A DNA stretch of 64,000 nucleotides from Symbiodinium natans (lineage: Eukaryota; Sar; Dinophyceae; Suessiales; Symbiodiniaceae), in contig CAJNDS010000657.1 of assembly GCA_905221605.1 (NCBI GenBank), positions 427,501 to 491,500 on the forward strand, given 5' to 3'. Every line of letters starts with the position of its first letter. The stretch's first letter is position 1. Position numbers and translations under genes: made by a program. Below, in pieces: positions 1-12,200 of the stretch. A model generated the notes under the pieces. The model saw only the letters and a list, made by a program, of their open reading frames with translations. It ran no database searches and was not told where the DNA came from.

Positions 1-892
1 CTGGGACTCGAACCCCATTACGGTTTAGGTTTAGGGTTTACGGCTTAGGGTTTAAGGTTTAGGGTTTACGGTTTAAGGTTTAGGGTTTAAGGTTTAGGGT
101 ACCCTCGGAAAAAGTCTAAACCCATTAGGTCTCAAACCTTTACTAAGAATTGAAGGGGCAATACGCAAAAAGAACCTAAACCCTAAACCCTAAACCCTGA
201 CCCCAAAGCAACCCGAAAGCCAAGCTCCTGGAAAGTTCAGATTCAAAGCCCAGAGGTTGAGCCGTTCCTGGGCTTCTGTGAATTGCGGTCCCTTTAAGCA
301 GGCCCAAATCCTAAGACCCCACCAAACCATGACAATAGAGCGACCATCGTTTTACTGTTGTTGATTTACATATTCCCGTGGGATTTCACATACAAACAAT
401 GATACACACACTTCCCAAGGAAGCTCTAGCCACAACATGGCAAAGCTCGAGGAGCCACCAATTTCTGACAGGCAGGCAGTTTTATTGCAAAGTAATATTC
501 GCCACTTCACGTCTTGCGTGGTTTATGGTTTTTCGGTGTTTAGCTGCTTCCGTGGCTTCGGGAATCTGTAGGGCCTTTGTGCCACCTGAAATTCGGCCTA
601 AGGCAACTTACTTGCTGTTAGATTCAACACCCCACAGACACAACCCTAGCCCCGAGGTGCTTAGGAGTTTTGGGGGTTTTCAGAAGTCGCCCTCAATAAC
701 CCTAAGCCCGAAACCCCAAAATCCCAAAACCACAAATACCTTGAACCTTGAACCCTAAACCCTAAACACTGAACCCTCAACCCTAAACCCTGAACCCTAA
801 CCCTAAACCCTAAACCCTAAACCCTAAACCCTAAACCCCAAACCCTAAACCCTAAACCCTAAACCCTAAACCCTGAATCCTGAACCCCAAAC
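1..892. repeat. Telomere-like repeat tracts with non-coding spacers
   Basis: TTTAGGG-family repeats near 20-105, CCCTAAA near 170-200 and a longer CCCTAAA run at about 760-890 enclose a unique segment of about 530 bases (210-740). An open frame occurs on the plus strand at 378-758 but has no motif I recognise, and its end runs into the repeats. I see no convincing gene. Degenerate copies (TTTACGG, TTTAAGG) mixed with exact ones suggest old interstitial repeats. Confidence 0.6.
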
Positions 893-1634
893 CCAGCCTC
901 GGAGAAGCAGGCCCTCGGCAAAGTGGCGCACCTCCACCGCGGCCTCGGGCTCTGCCCATGGAAGGCGACGCTGGCTTTACGGCCGTCCGAAAATTTCGTT
1001 TAGGGTTTAGGGTTTGAGGTTTAAGGGTTAAGGGTTAAGGGTTAAGGGTTTAGGGTTTAGGGTTTCGGGTTTTGGGTGTAGGGTGTTCGAGGTTAAGGGT
1101 GCTGAGGGTTTCGGGGTGTTTAGGGTGATAGTGCTTATAGCTTTCGAAACCCCAAGCCCCTAAACCCAAAAAGCATTGACAACTTAGCGTGGCCCTGGCT
1201 TGGTTTTTTTCAGAGGTAGGCTTGGTGTTTAGGCGCTTTCCAAGGAAGGGGGGGAGGGTGGGTTGTTGGCGGTTTGGGGTTTGCGATTTACAGTTAAGGT
1301 TTAGGGGAGGTCTCAATGATTGTTAGGACTTTCGGGATTGTTTCAGGATTTGGGGGCATCATGGGTTTCTTGAAAGCTTTGGGCTCTGCAACGATATTTA
1401 TGCAGGAGAATTTAGATATTGTGGAGTTTTGGATTCAACTCGGGATTTGGGGTTCCCGTCATTGAAGGGACTCATGACTTTAGGGTTCAGGGATTACCCT
1501 AAACCCTAAACCCTAAACCCTAAACCCTAAACCCTGAACCCTAAACCTCAGTAGCCCTAAACAAGCTTAAGCCTGGGAGCCCTGCCTTGGCGCGCCTACC
1601 ATCCCTTGCGGCGCGCACGCTGGCAGTCTCGTCC
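893..1634 (-). CDS. Two-exon fragment of an unidentified protein
   Basis: Two islands on the minus strand join in phase. Exon 1634-1563 starts after a CCAG acceptor followed by G and ends at a GTTTAGGG donor in phase 2 (residues include DETASVRAARDG). Exon 974-893 starts after AAAG, supplies the missing base and ends at GTTTGGGG in phase 0 (residues include EPEAAVEVRHFAEGLL). The intron (1562-975) starts with TTTAGGG-type repeats and ends close to CCCTAAAC. I recognise no domain; start and stop are not found, so both ends are missing. The plus strand of both islands is also open, so the strand rests on splice letters, phase and amino-acid composition. Confidence 0.4.
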
Positions 1635-1665
1635 CTGGCAAGGGAGCGGCGGAAGCACTCCAAGG

Positions 1666-1868
1666 GTTCAGGGTTTAGGGTTTAGGGTTTAGGGTTTAGG
1701 GTTTAGGGTTTAGGGTTTAGGGTTTAGGGTTTAGGGTTTAGGGTTTAGGGTTTAGGGTTTAGGGTTTAGGTTTAAGGTTTAGGGTTTAGGGTTTAGGGTT
1801 TAGGGTTTAGGGTTTAGGGTTTAGGGTTTAGGGTTTAGGGTTTAGGGTTTAGGGTTTAGGGTTTAGGG
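1666..1868. repeat. (TTTAGGG)n array, about 28 copies
   Basis: A nearly perfect run of the 7-base telomere unit with one shortened copy (AGGTTTAAGG) near 1768. It lies just upstream, in the minus sense, of the exon ending at 1563. Confidence 0.9.
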
Positions 1869-4752
1869 CAAGTGTGTCTAGGGTAGGGTTTAGGGTTGAG
1901 GGTTGAGTGTCCAGGGATTCGGGTACCTTCCAAGGATCCTGATTATATTTAAGTATTGGGGCTTGACGGCTTTAGGGTAATTTTTTTGGCTCAGGGTTTG
2001 GTAGGAAAAACCCCAAGCCCTCAGTAGGCCACCCAGGGCTTATGGTTTGGGGTTTATATAGGGTTCAGGGTTTAGGGTTTAGGGTTTAGGGTTTAGGGTT
2101 TAGGGTTTAGGGTTTAGGGAAACCCTAAACGACCGGGAAGCAGCTCAAGGCAACTTTGCCCCACCCGGCCCGAGGCTGCTTGAGTTCAGGCTTCGACGGC
2201 TCGGGTTGATATGGGTCCTCTTCCTAGAAAAAAGAAGGCAAAGTTTCGAGTTTAGGGTGCAAGGCTTTACGGTTCAGGGTCGAGGTTTGAGAAATAAAAG
2301 GCTCTAAAAAATGATCAAAAAAATGAAACAAAAACGCGTTCCTGAGCCCTGTGCCCGGCGACCCCGGTTATGAGCAGCGCGGCCAGGCCGGGTCGGGCTG
2401 CCTCACAGATTTTGATCGCCCTAAGCCATGGCAACCAAACAGGCCCCCTAAACCCTAAAGCCTAGACCCTCAAGCCTGAACTCCGGGCACTTTCGGGGTT
2501 CGGGACATGTAGCAAACAAAAAGCCATAGCCTCTTGCCGTGTATGGCCTGGAGTGAAACCCATTGGTGCATGGGAACCGCTTCAAAAAAGGCGCTAAAGC
2601 TCTAAAGCGCCTCAAAACCCAGAACGCTATAGCGCCGGCCTTGCAGATAGAATATGGAGAAACGGGCACTTGCAGTTTGGTCAAGTGCTAAACGGCGCAC
2701 CACTGGGCCCAGAATAATATGTTTGCCTGCGTAACCCCCCCCAAACCGGCCCCCCTTCCGCTACATGTACATACATATATACCTTTAGGGTTCTTTTTGC
2801 TTAGTTTGCCTGTGTAGTATCAAAAACAAAGCAAAAATGCTATATTCCTATTTGTTCCTAAGCAGCAACAACATATACGCTAAAAGTTACAGACCTCCTC
2901 ATTGATTTTTTTTCATTCATGATATTTCAGTGATTACGGATCCCCTTATAATAAGGACCCCAAGAAGGTACCCCCGAATACCGCAAACCCCCATTTACCA
3001 ACCGCGACCTCCAGCGACGGAGCTCGAGTTTCAGCGATCCGTACAGCCGATCTTTCACGGCAATACACACGAACAAAGCATGGCTTTAGGGTTTAGGGTT
3101 TAGGGTTAGGGTTTAGGGTTTAGGGTTTAGGGTTTAGGGTTTAGGGTTTAGGGTTTAGGGTTTAGGGTTTAGGGTTTAGGGTTTAGGGTTTAGGGTTTAG
3201 GGTTTAGGGTTTAGGGTTTAGGGTTTAGGGTTTAGGGTTTAGGGTTAGGTTTAGGGTTTAGGGTTTAGGGTTTAGGGTTTAGGGTTTAGGGTTTAGGGTT
3301 TAGGGTTTAGGGTTTAGGGTTTAGGGTTTAGGGTTTAGGGTTTAGGGTTTAGGGTTTGGGGTTTGGGGTTTGGGGTTTGGGGTTTGGGGTTTGGGGTTTA
3401 GGGTTTAGGGCTTAACTCCCCCCAATGTGTAGGGTTTGGGATTCTCATTCGAATCTAACATTGAAGAGCGCATGGTGCGATTCCTCGAAGAAGTGATAAA
3501 AGCTTCATGGCTTGGGTCATAGGCTTGAGGGCTTACAAACCCTGAACCCTAAACCCTTAACCCTTACAGCTACGGGATTTTCTGTTGCAAAGCTTCAGGG
3601 CTTGTGAGGCTTTGCGGTTCCGGTCAATCGCAGCTTTTAAGTGTCCAAGGTAGGCTAACTTGCTTGGAGTAAGGCTTCATTGCTTTAATGAGTAGCTCCA
3701 TATGTGCATATATATATATATATGAGGCCGGCACCTTAAGGGATTATGCGTCTATTACCGTTTATTAGTTCTTGTAAAGTAAAATACGCATAGGCTTCTT
3801 TAAGATTCATCACGGATTCTTTTAAATCCAGAAGTTAGTGGACCTAGTTTTTTAGTGTTTTGTTAGCTTAGTCTACTAAGATTTTCAGGTACAGAGTTAC
3901 GGCTGTGGTCTTACTTCTCTAGCATTTAATCGTTCAAAAATAAATGGTCAATAACCATACAACGAGATACAAATCCGTAAGTCCTGAACACTGACATATC
4001 TAGGTCGTTAGGCTTTTATCTCAAGCATATCACCTGCAAGTTGATGGTTGAGGTTCAGGGTTGCGGGTTCAGGGTGAAGAGTTTTGGATTTAGGGTGTAC
4101 GGTTTAGGATTTAAGTTCTAGGGTTCAAGGTTTAGGGATTAGGGTTTAGGGTTACGGTCTGGGTTTCGGTGTTGGATGCCAGTATCAACATCCAACTAGT
4201 CATTCGCGATACACAGGCCCCTATACGAACCCTCCGGCTGTTTTTCCCCTGCGGGGAGTGTGCATTGCGTAGCGAAGGCACACTTCTGACACTGCGCCTG
4301 CCCTACACCCTATTGTAGCCTTAACCTTAAACACCTTAGGGTGACCCAAGGCCTCCTGGCGAGTTCAGGGCGTCTTAAGTGTCTGAGGTCTGGGGTTCAA
4401 GGTTTCGTGCTTTGGGCGTCTGAATTCAGGGGTTTCAGGATCCAGCCCTTGAGCACACTAATCCCGAAGCTACTCCCCCGTCACCCTAAACCCTAAACCA
4501 TAAACCTCAACTCAACCTTAACCCTCAACCCTCAACTTGAACCCTTAACCCTCAACAGTTAACCCTAAAACCTTAACCCTGAACCCTCAACCTCACCCTA
4601 AAGCCTCGAGATTGCAAAATTGGTCTTGCGATGTTCTGCCTTCTACTAACAGTCCTTGACAGGGGTTAGGGGTTTAGCGTTGAGGGTTACGGGTTTAGAT
4701 TTAGGGTTAAGGGTTCAGAAGAGGGCCATCTGAGTGTTCTTAGGTGCAGGGT
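1869..4752. other. Repeat-rich stretch without a recognised gene
   Basis: It holds TTTAGGG tracts at 2062-2120 and 3084-3412, and unique DNA at 2120-2700, 2700-3080 and 3420-4500. The unique parts have stops in all frames beyond short open stretches, apart from one of about 78 codons on the minus strand at 2448-2684 with no known motif. A short (TA)n run is near 3708-3722. CCCTAAA/CCCTCAA variants fill 4485-4600. I could not assign a gene. Confidence 0.55.
3084..3412. repeat. (TTTAGGG)n array, about 45 copies, ending in TTTGGGG variants
   Basis: The longest uninterrupted exact TTTAGGG array in the window. Two copies are short by one base, and the right end switches to about six TTTGGGG units (3357-3400). 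The switch from exact to variant copies in a block points to local spread of a variant by slippage or unequal exchange. Confidence 0.9.
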
Positions 4753-6023
4753 TTAGGGTTCGAGCCAGGAGTTAGACATCATCATGGAAAGATGATTCAT
4801 CAGAAAATGCTTGCGGACGCCGTCCAGATCTTGCTTCTGAATGCACTGGATAAAGGCGCCGACAGTCTCCAGAGATCTGTGAAATAATGCATCAGGCTTT
4901 TCTGGATGAGGAAAAATCAGGAGTGCATGCGGGTGATGCGTCAGGAATTGTCGGCTACCACGAATCGCTTCTCCTAGATGCTCCAGGTGGTCGCGAAAAG
5001 TGGTACACATATTGTTGAAGTCGATGTAGTGCGAAGAAACATACTCACGTGCAATTTGCTGATCATGCAAGCTTCCTCGCATTTGGTTTCTGACCTCCGA
5101 GCACCACTGTTCCCACATGTTTTTCGAAATGGCGAGAGCCACCCGGCAATATTGACTGTGTCGCCAGCAAGAAGCTGTCGTCTCATTAACATAAAAAAAT
5201 GATGCGCTCGCTTGCTACTTGTCGGCGCAGACGGTCATCAATGTCCGATTCATGTACTTGATGGGAGTCAAGTCGCTGCTTCAAGTGTTCAATTCGGTTA
5301 ATCCAGTCTGGGGTTGTGCATCCCATCAATCCTTGATGTAATTCCACAAACCATTCTGGATTGCAAAGGAACATATCAGTTCTGGGCATCACAAAATCAA
5401 TGGCATCCGATACTCGTTGCAGAACTTGCTCAGTAGTGCAAGAAGATCCTCCTAGGAAATCTGCTAGAGCGGTAGGGCAGCCGGGACACTCCGCGCGCGG
5501 CACTTGCTCCACGTGGTGTCTACACACCCACCCAAGAAGAACACACCGGGCAGACAACACAACCATGTTGCTCCAAGACATGAGGTTCTTCACACAAGCG
5601 ACACGTACATTCGGCCCCAGGCATAATCGGGCTTAGCATTGGGGTCAGTACAAGATTCTGACGGCGTGCTCCACGCTTTGCGCTCACGGTCCAGACATAA
5701 GGGCAGGCCTGCGATGGAGGACCCGGAGCAACATCTGTGCCCAGGCGTACAGGACCTAACACACATCCGTTGACATGGACTGCAAAGTAGTGTCTGTCCC
5801 ACATAAGCATGACTTCATTTGCAACGTTCTGAAATAAGACTTCACTGGATATAGAAAAATATCGCGAGCCATATGCTCTGCTGAATGGAGTCAGGCGGAA
5901 ACTGATGCACATTCGCTCCGTGAACAGTTCATGAATGGGTTTAGGGTGTGACAGGGCGTAGATGCTGTGAAGCTTAGGTTTCGTGAGGTGCGGAGCAGCT
6001 TTGGCCCGATTGCGGAGGGCCAT
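4753..6023 (-). pseudogene. Decayed protein gene with a Cys/His-rich cluster, two frame breaks
   Basis: Three consecutive minus-strand frames read like one protein. It starts at an ATG at 6023, right after GGGTTAG, a possible splice acceptor. The first part (to about 5520) contains a hydrophobic/aromatic stretch and ends in a metal-binding-like cluster (CTCRLC ... HGCVVCPVC). The frame then shifts near 5525-5540 and continues (CRHHVEQVPRAECPGC) to about 5196. A second shift lies at a run of seven A (T in sense) near 5196-5203, after which the frame runs to a stop at 4753. Together about 420 residues. Base composition is less GC-rich than the exon islands and no telomere repeats interrupt it. 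I recognise no family. Shifts at a homopolymer could also be sequencing error or very short introns. Confidence 0.45.
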
Positions 6024-6146
6024 CTAACCCTTTTCTCCCACCCCACACCGCCCAAGGCGGCAAAGCCACCCAAACCTGTTCCTTTTAGGGTCAATGCCTG
6101 AACTCACACAACAGTCCACTTCTAAAAACTTCTTAATTTCAGGGGG

Positions 6147-6297
6147 TCAGGGACCAGGGGCAGACCAGTGCTGTTGTCCCGAGGAGGGCCCATCGTGGGC
6201 GCTACCGACCACCATGCTGTGGGAGGCGGCGAGCGGCCTGGGTCGGCTTGTGCCATCGTGGTCGGAGGGCTTAAGCGCCGCAACGTAGGGGCGCGGC
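6147..6297 (-). CDS. Last exon of an unidentified Pro/Ser/Gly-rich protein
   Basis: A 151-base island on the minus strand starts after CCTAG followed by G and stays open for 49 codons to a TGA at 6147-6149. The residues are rich in P, S, G, H and D. A further island at 6633-6579 (acceptor CGAG then G, next to GTTTAGGG) lies upstream and may be the preceding exon, but its phase does not match in the frame that looks best, so I do not join them. The plus-strand reading is also open. No domain recognised. Confidence 0.35.
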
Positions 6298-6304
6298 CTA
6301 GGCC

Positions 6305-7900
6305 CTGAGTTTAGGGTTTAGGGTTTAGGGTCTTGGGTTTAGGGTTTAGGGTTTAGGGTTTAGGGTTTAGGGTTTAGGGTTTAGGGTTTAGGGTTTAGGG
6401 TTTAGGGTTTAGGGTTGCCCCAGAGGCTTCAAGCCTTGCACCACTACAACCCTTTCTTGTTCAGGCTTTTGACACCCTCACAAGCCTCAAAAGCCCTAGA
6501 AATTCATGATTTTGAAGCTCCTCTAGAGGGGGGGTGCCCAAACCCTAAACCCTAAACCCTACACCCTAAACCCTAAACCCCTCAGACCAAGACAGTGGCC
6601 TCCCCAAGCGGCGTCAGGGGCAGCACGCGGAGCCTCGGAGTTTTTAGGGTTTAGGGTTTAGGGTTTGGGGTTTAGGGTCTAGGGTCTAGGGTTTAGGGTT
6701 TAGGGTTTAGGGTTTAGGGTTTAGGGTTGAGGGTAGACGGTTTTGGGGTTCGGGGGTTTCGGGGCTTAGGGCTTAGGCTTTGGGGTTTAGGGCTCAAGCT
6801 TTGGAGTTTAGGACATATCATGGGTTTTAGGGTTTGGGGTTTAGGGCTTAGGCTTTGGGGGTTTAGGGCTTGGGGTTTCGGGTTTAGTGGTTCTGCGTTG
6901 CTGTTGAGGATTCCATAATATGGCTACAAAAGTTCCTCAATCGCAACCCTGCTTTTGGGTTTGGGGTTAGGGCTTGGGGGCTTTAGGGTTTAGGGCTTGG
7001 GGTTGTAGTTGTAGCGCGCCCTAGCGGCCCTAGCAGACTCTGACGGAAGAACTATGAAATCGACGCTCTGCGGCCACATACAAGCTCCAATTCCTTGACC
7101 AAACACGAGTGGGCATCCGGCGTCCATTGAACACAAAAACCATGTTCATGAAGCCTGCCCAAAACCCCATGCCCTAAATCATCGAACCCTATAGCCTAAA
7201 AATGAAGATCTTCTCAAAAATACCTCGCGACTTCCCAGGATGTAGACTTCACAGTTTTTCACGGGCGGCAGAAGAGAAAGCTCCGCCAGAAGCGATACTC
7301 TCCTTTTGGGTGGTGAGGAATTACCCTGCCCCCAAAAAAACACAATCCCCATTATAGGACCCAAGAAAGGAACCCTTGCGAAAAGGAACCCTAACTCGAA
7401 ACCTTCGGACGCCCAACTTGCTGAAAATCACGCCCTACCCGGCGGACGCCATACAGAAAAACTAACACCCTCACCTCGCTCCCTCTAAACGACCCTACTG
7501 CCCCTAACAAGCTACATGAAAAACATAGACAACCTCCTAAGGACACCTACAAGGTCCCTATTTTGGCGAACGTGTTCTATGGCGAGCCTTACTGTTTTCG
7601 GAGAGAGGAGGTTAAACCCACACACCGCAAGCGCCACACCTTCAACCCTGACACCTATAAATCCTAAACCCTAAACCCCTAAGTCCTACACCCTAAACCC
7701 GAAACCCTGAACCCTGAACCCTGAATCCTAAACCCTAAACCCTAAACCCTAAACCCTAAACCCTAAACCCTAAACCCTGACACTTTGCCGCCCTGTGACC
7801 GCGTGCTGTCCATGGCAGTTGCACGCTGCACAGGCGCCGCGACTCCGAACCTTGGTGTGCAGTTTGTGCGCAGCCGAGGATCTGTTTAGGGTTTAGCGTT
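6305..7900. other. Telomere-like tracts and unique spacer
   Basis: TTTAGGG runs (6310-6415, 6640-6730) and variant G-rich runs alternate with unique DNA at 6900-7150 and 7150-7650. One island at 7790-7885 is flanked by CCCTAAA on the left and TTTAGGG on the right, the usual exon setting. Several frames are open on both strands and I could not choose one. No gene called. Confidence 0.5.
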
Positions 7901-7913
7901 TAGGGTTTAGGGT

Positions 7914-8197
7914 TTTGGGTTTTTTTTTTGGGTTTTTGGGTTTTTGGGTTTTTGGGGTTTTGGGGTTTTGGGGTTTTGGGGTTTTGGGGTTTTGGGGTTT
8001 TGGGGTTTTGGGGTTTTGGGGTTTTGGGGTTTTGGGGTTTTGGGGTTTTGGGGTTTTGGGGTTTTGGGGTTTTGGGGTTTTGGGGTTTTGGGGTTTTGGG
8101 GTTTTGGGGTTTTGGGGTTTTGGGGTTTTGGGGTTTTGGGGTTTTGGGGTTTTGGGGTTTTGGGGTTTTGGGGTTTTGGGGTTTTGGGGTTTTGGGT
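7914..8197. repeat. (TTTTGGGG)n array, about 31 copies
   Basis: After a T-rich lead (7915-7955) the unit TTTTGGGG repeats almost perfectly to 8196. The 8-base unit is the telomere repeat of hypotrich ciliates (established knowledge), here inside a TTTAGGG genome. Open frames across it on both strands (GFWGFGVL or KPQNPKTP periodicity) are artefacts of an 8-base repeat. Smaller blocks of the same unit occur at 36840-36910 and, inverted, at 37616-37690. Confidence 0.95.
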
Positions 8198-8850
8198 AAG
8201 GTGTAGTGGTTGGTCAGCTGGACGCAGCAGTGTGAAGACATGCCCACCCCAAGACCACCCAAGCACAGATCACAGCGAGCCAAGCACAACTAGAGCAAAG
8301 CAAAGCCAGCCAAAAGAAAGCCACATGAGCGACGGACGAAATTAGTTAGGAGAGTGCGAAGTCGCGGAATACCATGTTATCGCTTTACGTGGGGCTCATA
8401 CGAAGCAGGGTTTCTATTGCTTGTATCTCCGAAAGGACACTCAAGTACATACACTCACCAATACTAAAAAGGAACCTTATATACAATCACCAATAACAGA
8501 AATATAAACCCTATTTCATATCGCTGTACATACTATGGGACTGCAGGATCCCATCAAGCAAGATGCGCAGACTTACTGTTATCGCTTTAGGTGGCTTCCT
8601 TGTTGGGGTTGTTTTAAACATGATCGTCAACTTCGTCGAGCCCAGCATCGCCGAAGCAAGAACTTCTTGGCAATCGAATTTCCGTTTGTGTCGGTGGTTC
8701 TTCAGGGCCGAGGGGGTTAGGCTTTCAAGGCTCGGGCTTCGGGGCTGCCATGCATCCCATTGCTAGCCGAGTACGCCTGCCGCCATAAAAAGTGGCTTCG
8801 ACCTCGGCATATGCCTACGACCCCTCCCTACACCCCAAAAAACCCTAAAC
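8198..8850. other. Unique spacer, no gene recognised
   Basis: About 650 bases of low-repeat DNA with short open stretches only. I see no domain, no telomere tract and no clear splice-flanked island. Confidence 0.5.
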
Positions 8851-8951
8851 TTGGGATGTTACCCCTTACACTAGCAGTCCTTTATAGGGAATATAGAACC
8901 CCCAATTATAATCCCCAAAAAAGGATTGTTAGTATAAAGGAAACATCCCAA
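8851..8951. mobile_element. MITE-like element, family 1
   Basis: The ends are inverted copies: TTGGGATGTTACCCCTTACA on the left and its complement ending ACATCCCAA on the right, about 30 bases each, including AGTCCTTTAT / AAGGATTGTTAGTATAAAGG. No coding capacity. At least six relatives occur in the window (33481, 57099, 59021, 60116, 60302, 61203). Confidence 0.75.
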
Positions 8952-8959
8952 CCCTAAAC

Positions 8960-9178
8960 TCCAAACGGGGCAGAAGGCTCGTTGTCCAGCACCTTTGCTG
9001 GCAGCTCCACGAACGCCTCGCTGGCGCTGCAGACTGCCTCCGATCTCCTGCAAGCGGCGTTGCAGGTTTAGGGTTTAGGGTGTAGGGTTTAGGGTTTAGG
9101 GTTTAGGGCTTAGGGTTTAGGGCTTAGGTTTAGAGTTTAGGGTTTAGGGTTTAGGGTTTAGGGTTTAGGGTTTAGGGT

Positions 9179-9252
<74 letters not shown>

Positions 9253-12200
9253 GGTTTCACGAAATATCAGGAAAAGCCTGAACCCGAAACCCTAAACCCG
9301 CCCAGGGTTTAGGATTTAAAGCATTGAGCAATTGGGGGTTTTGAGCTGCTTCGGAGCCGCGAGCGTTCGGCCTTAGGGTGAAAGACCCAGGGGAGTTTAG
9401 GGTAGGGTTTAGGGCTTAGGGTGATGGCTAGCTTGAAGCACCCCAAACCCTAACCCCGAAGCCCTAAACCCTAAACCCCAAACCCCAAACCCTGAACCCT
9501 AAACGCTACACCTCAAACCCTAGACCCTAAACTCTAAACTCTTAACCCTAAACCCTGCACAGACTCTGTGGGGTGGCGCCTGGCCCAAAGAGCTTCCGCG
9601 CGCGCTCGGGGCAGGAGGCGAAGCCCCACGGATCGGCCCAAAACGTCCTGCCAACACAAGGGTTTCAGGGTTTAAGGGATTAGGACTCGGGTTTAGGGTT
9701 TAGGGTTTATAGTTTATAGGGTTTCGAGTTTAGGGTTTAAGGTTTAGGGTTTAGGGTATAGGGAGGGTTTGGGGAGCCACCGTTCGAAACATCGCCATCC
9801 TCAACGGCTCACTGCAGAATGCAGCTTTCGGTTTAGGGTCCATAAGGGTTCAGGACTTGATGATGACGGTTTTAAGGTATCGGGAGCGCCAGAAGCCCTT
9901 GGGGCCATCCCGGGGCAGTCTCGTCCACAGCCATAGCCCTAAACCCTAAACCCTAAACCTTAAACCCTAAACCCTAAACCCTAGACCAGGGCCTCGCCCA
10001 ATGAAGATGCGAAGCTTCTTACTGAAGCCAAACAGCTTCAAAAACGAAGGGGTTTCGGGTTTAGGGTTTAGGGTTTAGGGTTTAGTTAGGGTTCAGGGTT
10101 CAGGTTCAGGGTTTAGGGTTTAGGGTTTATAGAAATTGTATAGGGTTTGTGTCCGGAGTTTTGAGCGAAAGTTTTGGGCAGGTTTTGTTTTTTGCTTTTG
10201 TGCGGCTAAGGGTTGTTGGTCCAGTTCTGGGGTTGGTCCTTAGTCCTTTTCTGGGCGCTAGGAGTGCGTGACTTGCATAGAAATCGTATAGGGTTTGTGT
10301 CCGGAGTTTTGGGCGAAAGTTTTGGGAGGGTTTGAGCGGGTTTCGGTTTTTGCTTCAAGGTGGCTTTGGGGAGTTTTAAAGGCTCTAGTGGCCGTTTCGG
10401 TTGAACATTTGGGGCTGGGATAAAGCCGGGTCGTTCAGCCCTTCATATAGATGGTATAAATTCGTCTTGAGAGGCCTGGAAAGGCCTTCAGTTCTAAACC
10501 CTAAACCCTAAACCCTAAATCCTAAACCCTAAACCCTAAACCCCCGTGGCTCCTTTGGACACATAACATGGGACGTTCACGATGATACCACATACAATCT
10601 TCAGTTACCCTGGTCTTGAGGGTTTAGGGTATAGGGTTTAGGGTTGAGGGTAAGCCTCAAGACCTAAACTCGAGAAGGGCACATGAATGTCTCGTGTAAA
10701 CATACTCCTACTTCACCCCAAACCAACAAACCCTACACCCCAAACCCTAAGCTCTAAACCCTAGACCTAAACTCCAAGCCCTAAACCCTAAGCCCTAGAC
10801 CTAAACTCCAAACCCTAAACCCTAAACCCTAAACCCTACACGGTACACCCTAAACCGTAGTCACCCCAGAGGCTTCAGAACTGGAACATCTGAACCGCGG
10901 TCCTCCGGCAAGCGGTTCGCAACCACCTGCGCAACGCGCGTGATCCTGGGAGGCCAGGCTAGGGTGTTTAGGGCTTAGGGTTTAGGGATTATGTTTAGGG
11001 TTTAGGGTTCAGGGTTTAGGGTTTAGGGTTTGGGGTTTAGGGTTTGGGGTTTGGGCGTTAAGGTCTTTCGGGTGTTTCGTGGGGTTCAGGCTCCAAGTTT
11101 CGAAGTCGTGGGCTTTTAGGGTTTAGGGTTTAGGCTGAGAGTTTAGGGTTTAGTGTTCGGTCTAGGGTTTAGGGCTTAAGGTTTAGGGTCTGTAGGGTTT
11201 AGGGAAAAGGGTCGCGCCTCCACTTCAACTGCCAGAGAAAGGAACTGAGACCCTGAACCTTAAACCATGAACCCTCACAAGCCCTGAGCCCTACAAGCCC
11301 TGAAGCCGCCAAAGGCCCAGATCCACAAAACCCTAAACCCTAAACCCTGAACCCTAAACCCTAAGCCCTAAGCCCTACGCCCTAGTTTATGAGCCCTGAA
11401 CAATAGAAGCAGCCCAGCAGCGTCTGGCGGGGGTTCACATCCGAGATGGGGCGGAGTGTGAGCCTTTGCTTTATTAAAGCTTCATCTCTCCTGGTTCAGG
11501 GTTTCGGGGGTTTCGGGGATTTCGAGGGTTTAGGGGGTCTAGGAGGTTTAGGGGGTTCGGGTTGTGGGATGAGTTTTCCTCTTCAGGAAAGGAGCCGGAA
11601 GCCCACATATCGGAGCCTGCTTGAATTGAAAGGACCCAGAGGCCCTCAACAATTAAACCCCAAACCCTAGAGACCTAAGAGACCTAATCCCTAGAGGCCT
11701 TCAATCCCAAAGGCCCGTTGCAGCTTCAGGCCACGCCATTTAGCAAATTGATGGCCGTTTTGGGGGATCCTCCTATTCAAAGATGGAGCCTTACACGTGG
11801 GGTTTAAGGTTTAGGGCTTAGGGCTTAGGGCTTAGGGCTTAGGGCTTAGGGCTTAGGGTTTATGCTGAGGGCACGCAGAAAGAGCCCAGCATGTAGAGAG
11901 AATCCCCCACGTCTGACCAAGCAGCAGCCCCGTGTCAGGATGCCGATAGAGAAAGCCGTCGACCTGGGCGTCGATTTCCGGTTGGGGGTGTAGGCCTTAG
12001 AGGGCTTTGGAGGGTTTAGAGGTTTTAGGCCCTAAGCCCTAACCCCTAACCCCTAAACCCTAAACCCTAAACCCTAAACCCTAAACCCTAAACCCTAAAG
12101 GCGGTTTAGAGGGTGTGAGTTTAGAGCTTGGAGGGCTTCGATGCAGGCTTCCTGGCCTTAGGGCTTGGGGGGATCTTTGGGTAGGGTTCGGGAGGCCTTA

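Noticed and set aside
1-3412. The left edge as a true chromosome end
   Set aside because: Repeats are in both orientations, mixed with unique DNA and as dense at 37, 53 and 63 kb; nothing marks a terminal array.
7900-8345. Open frames of 90-130 codons over the TTTTGGGG array
   Set aside because: An 8-base unit without stop codons gives endless frames on both strands; the peptides are pure repeat translation.
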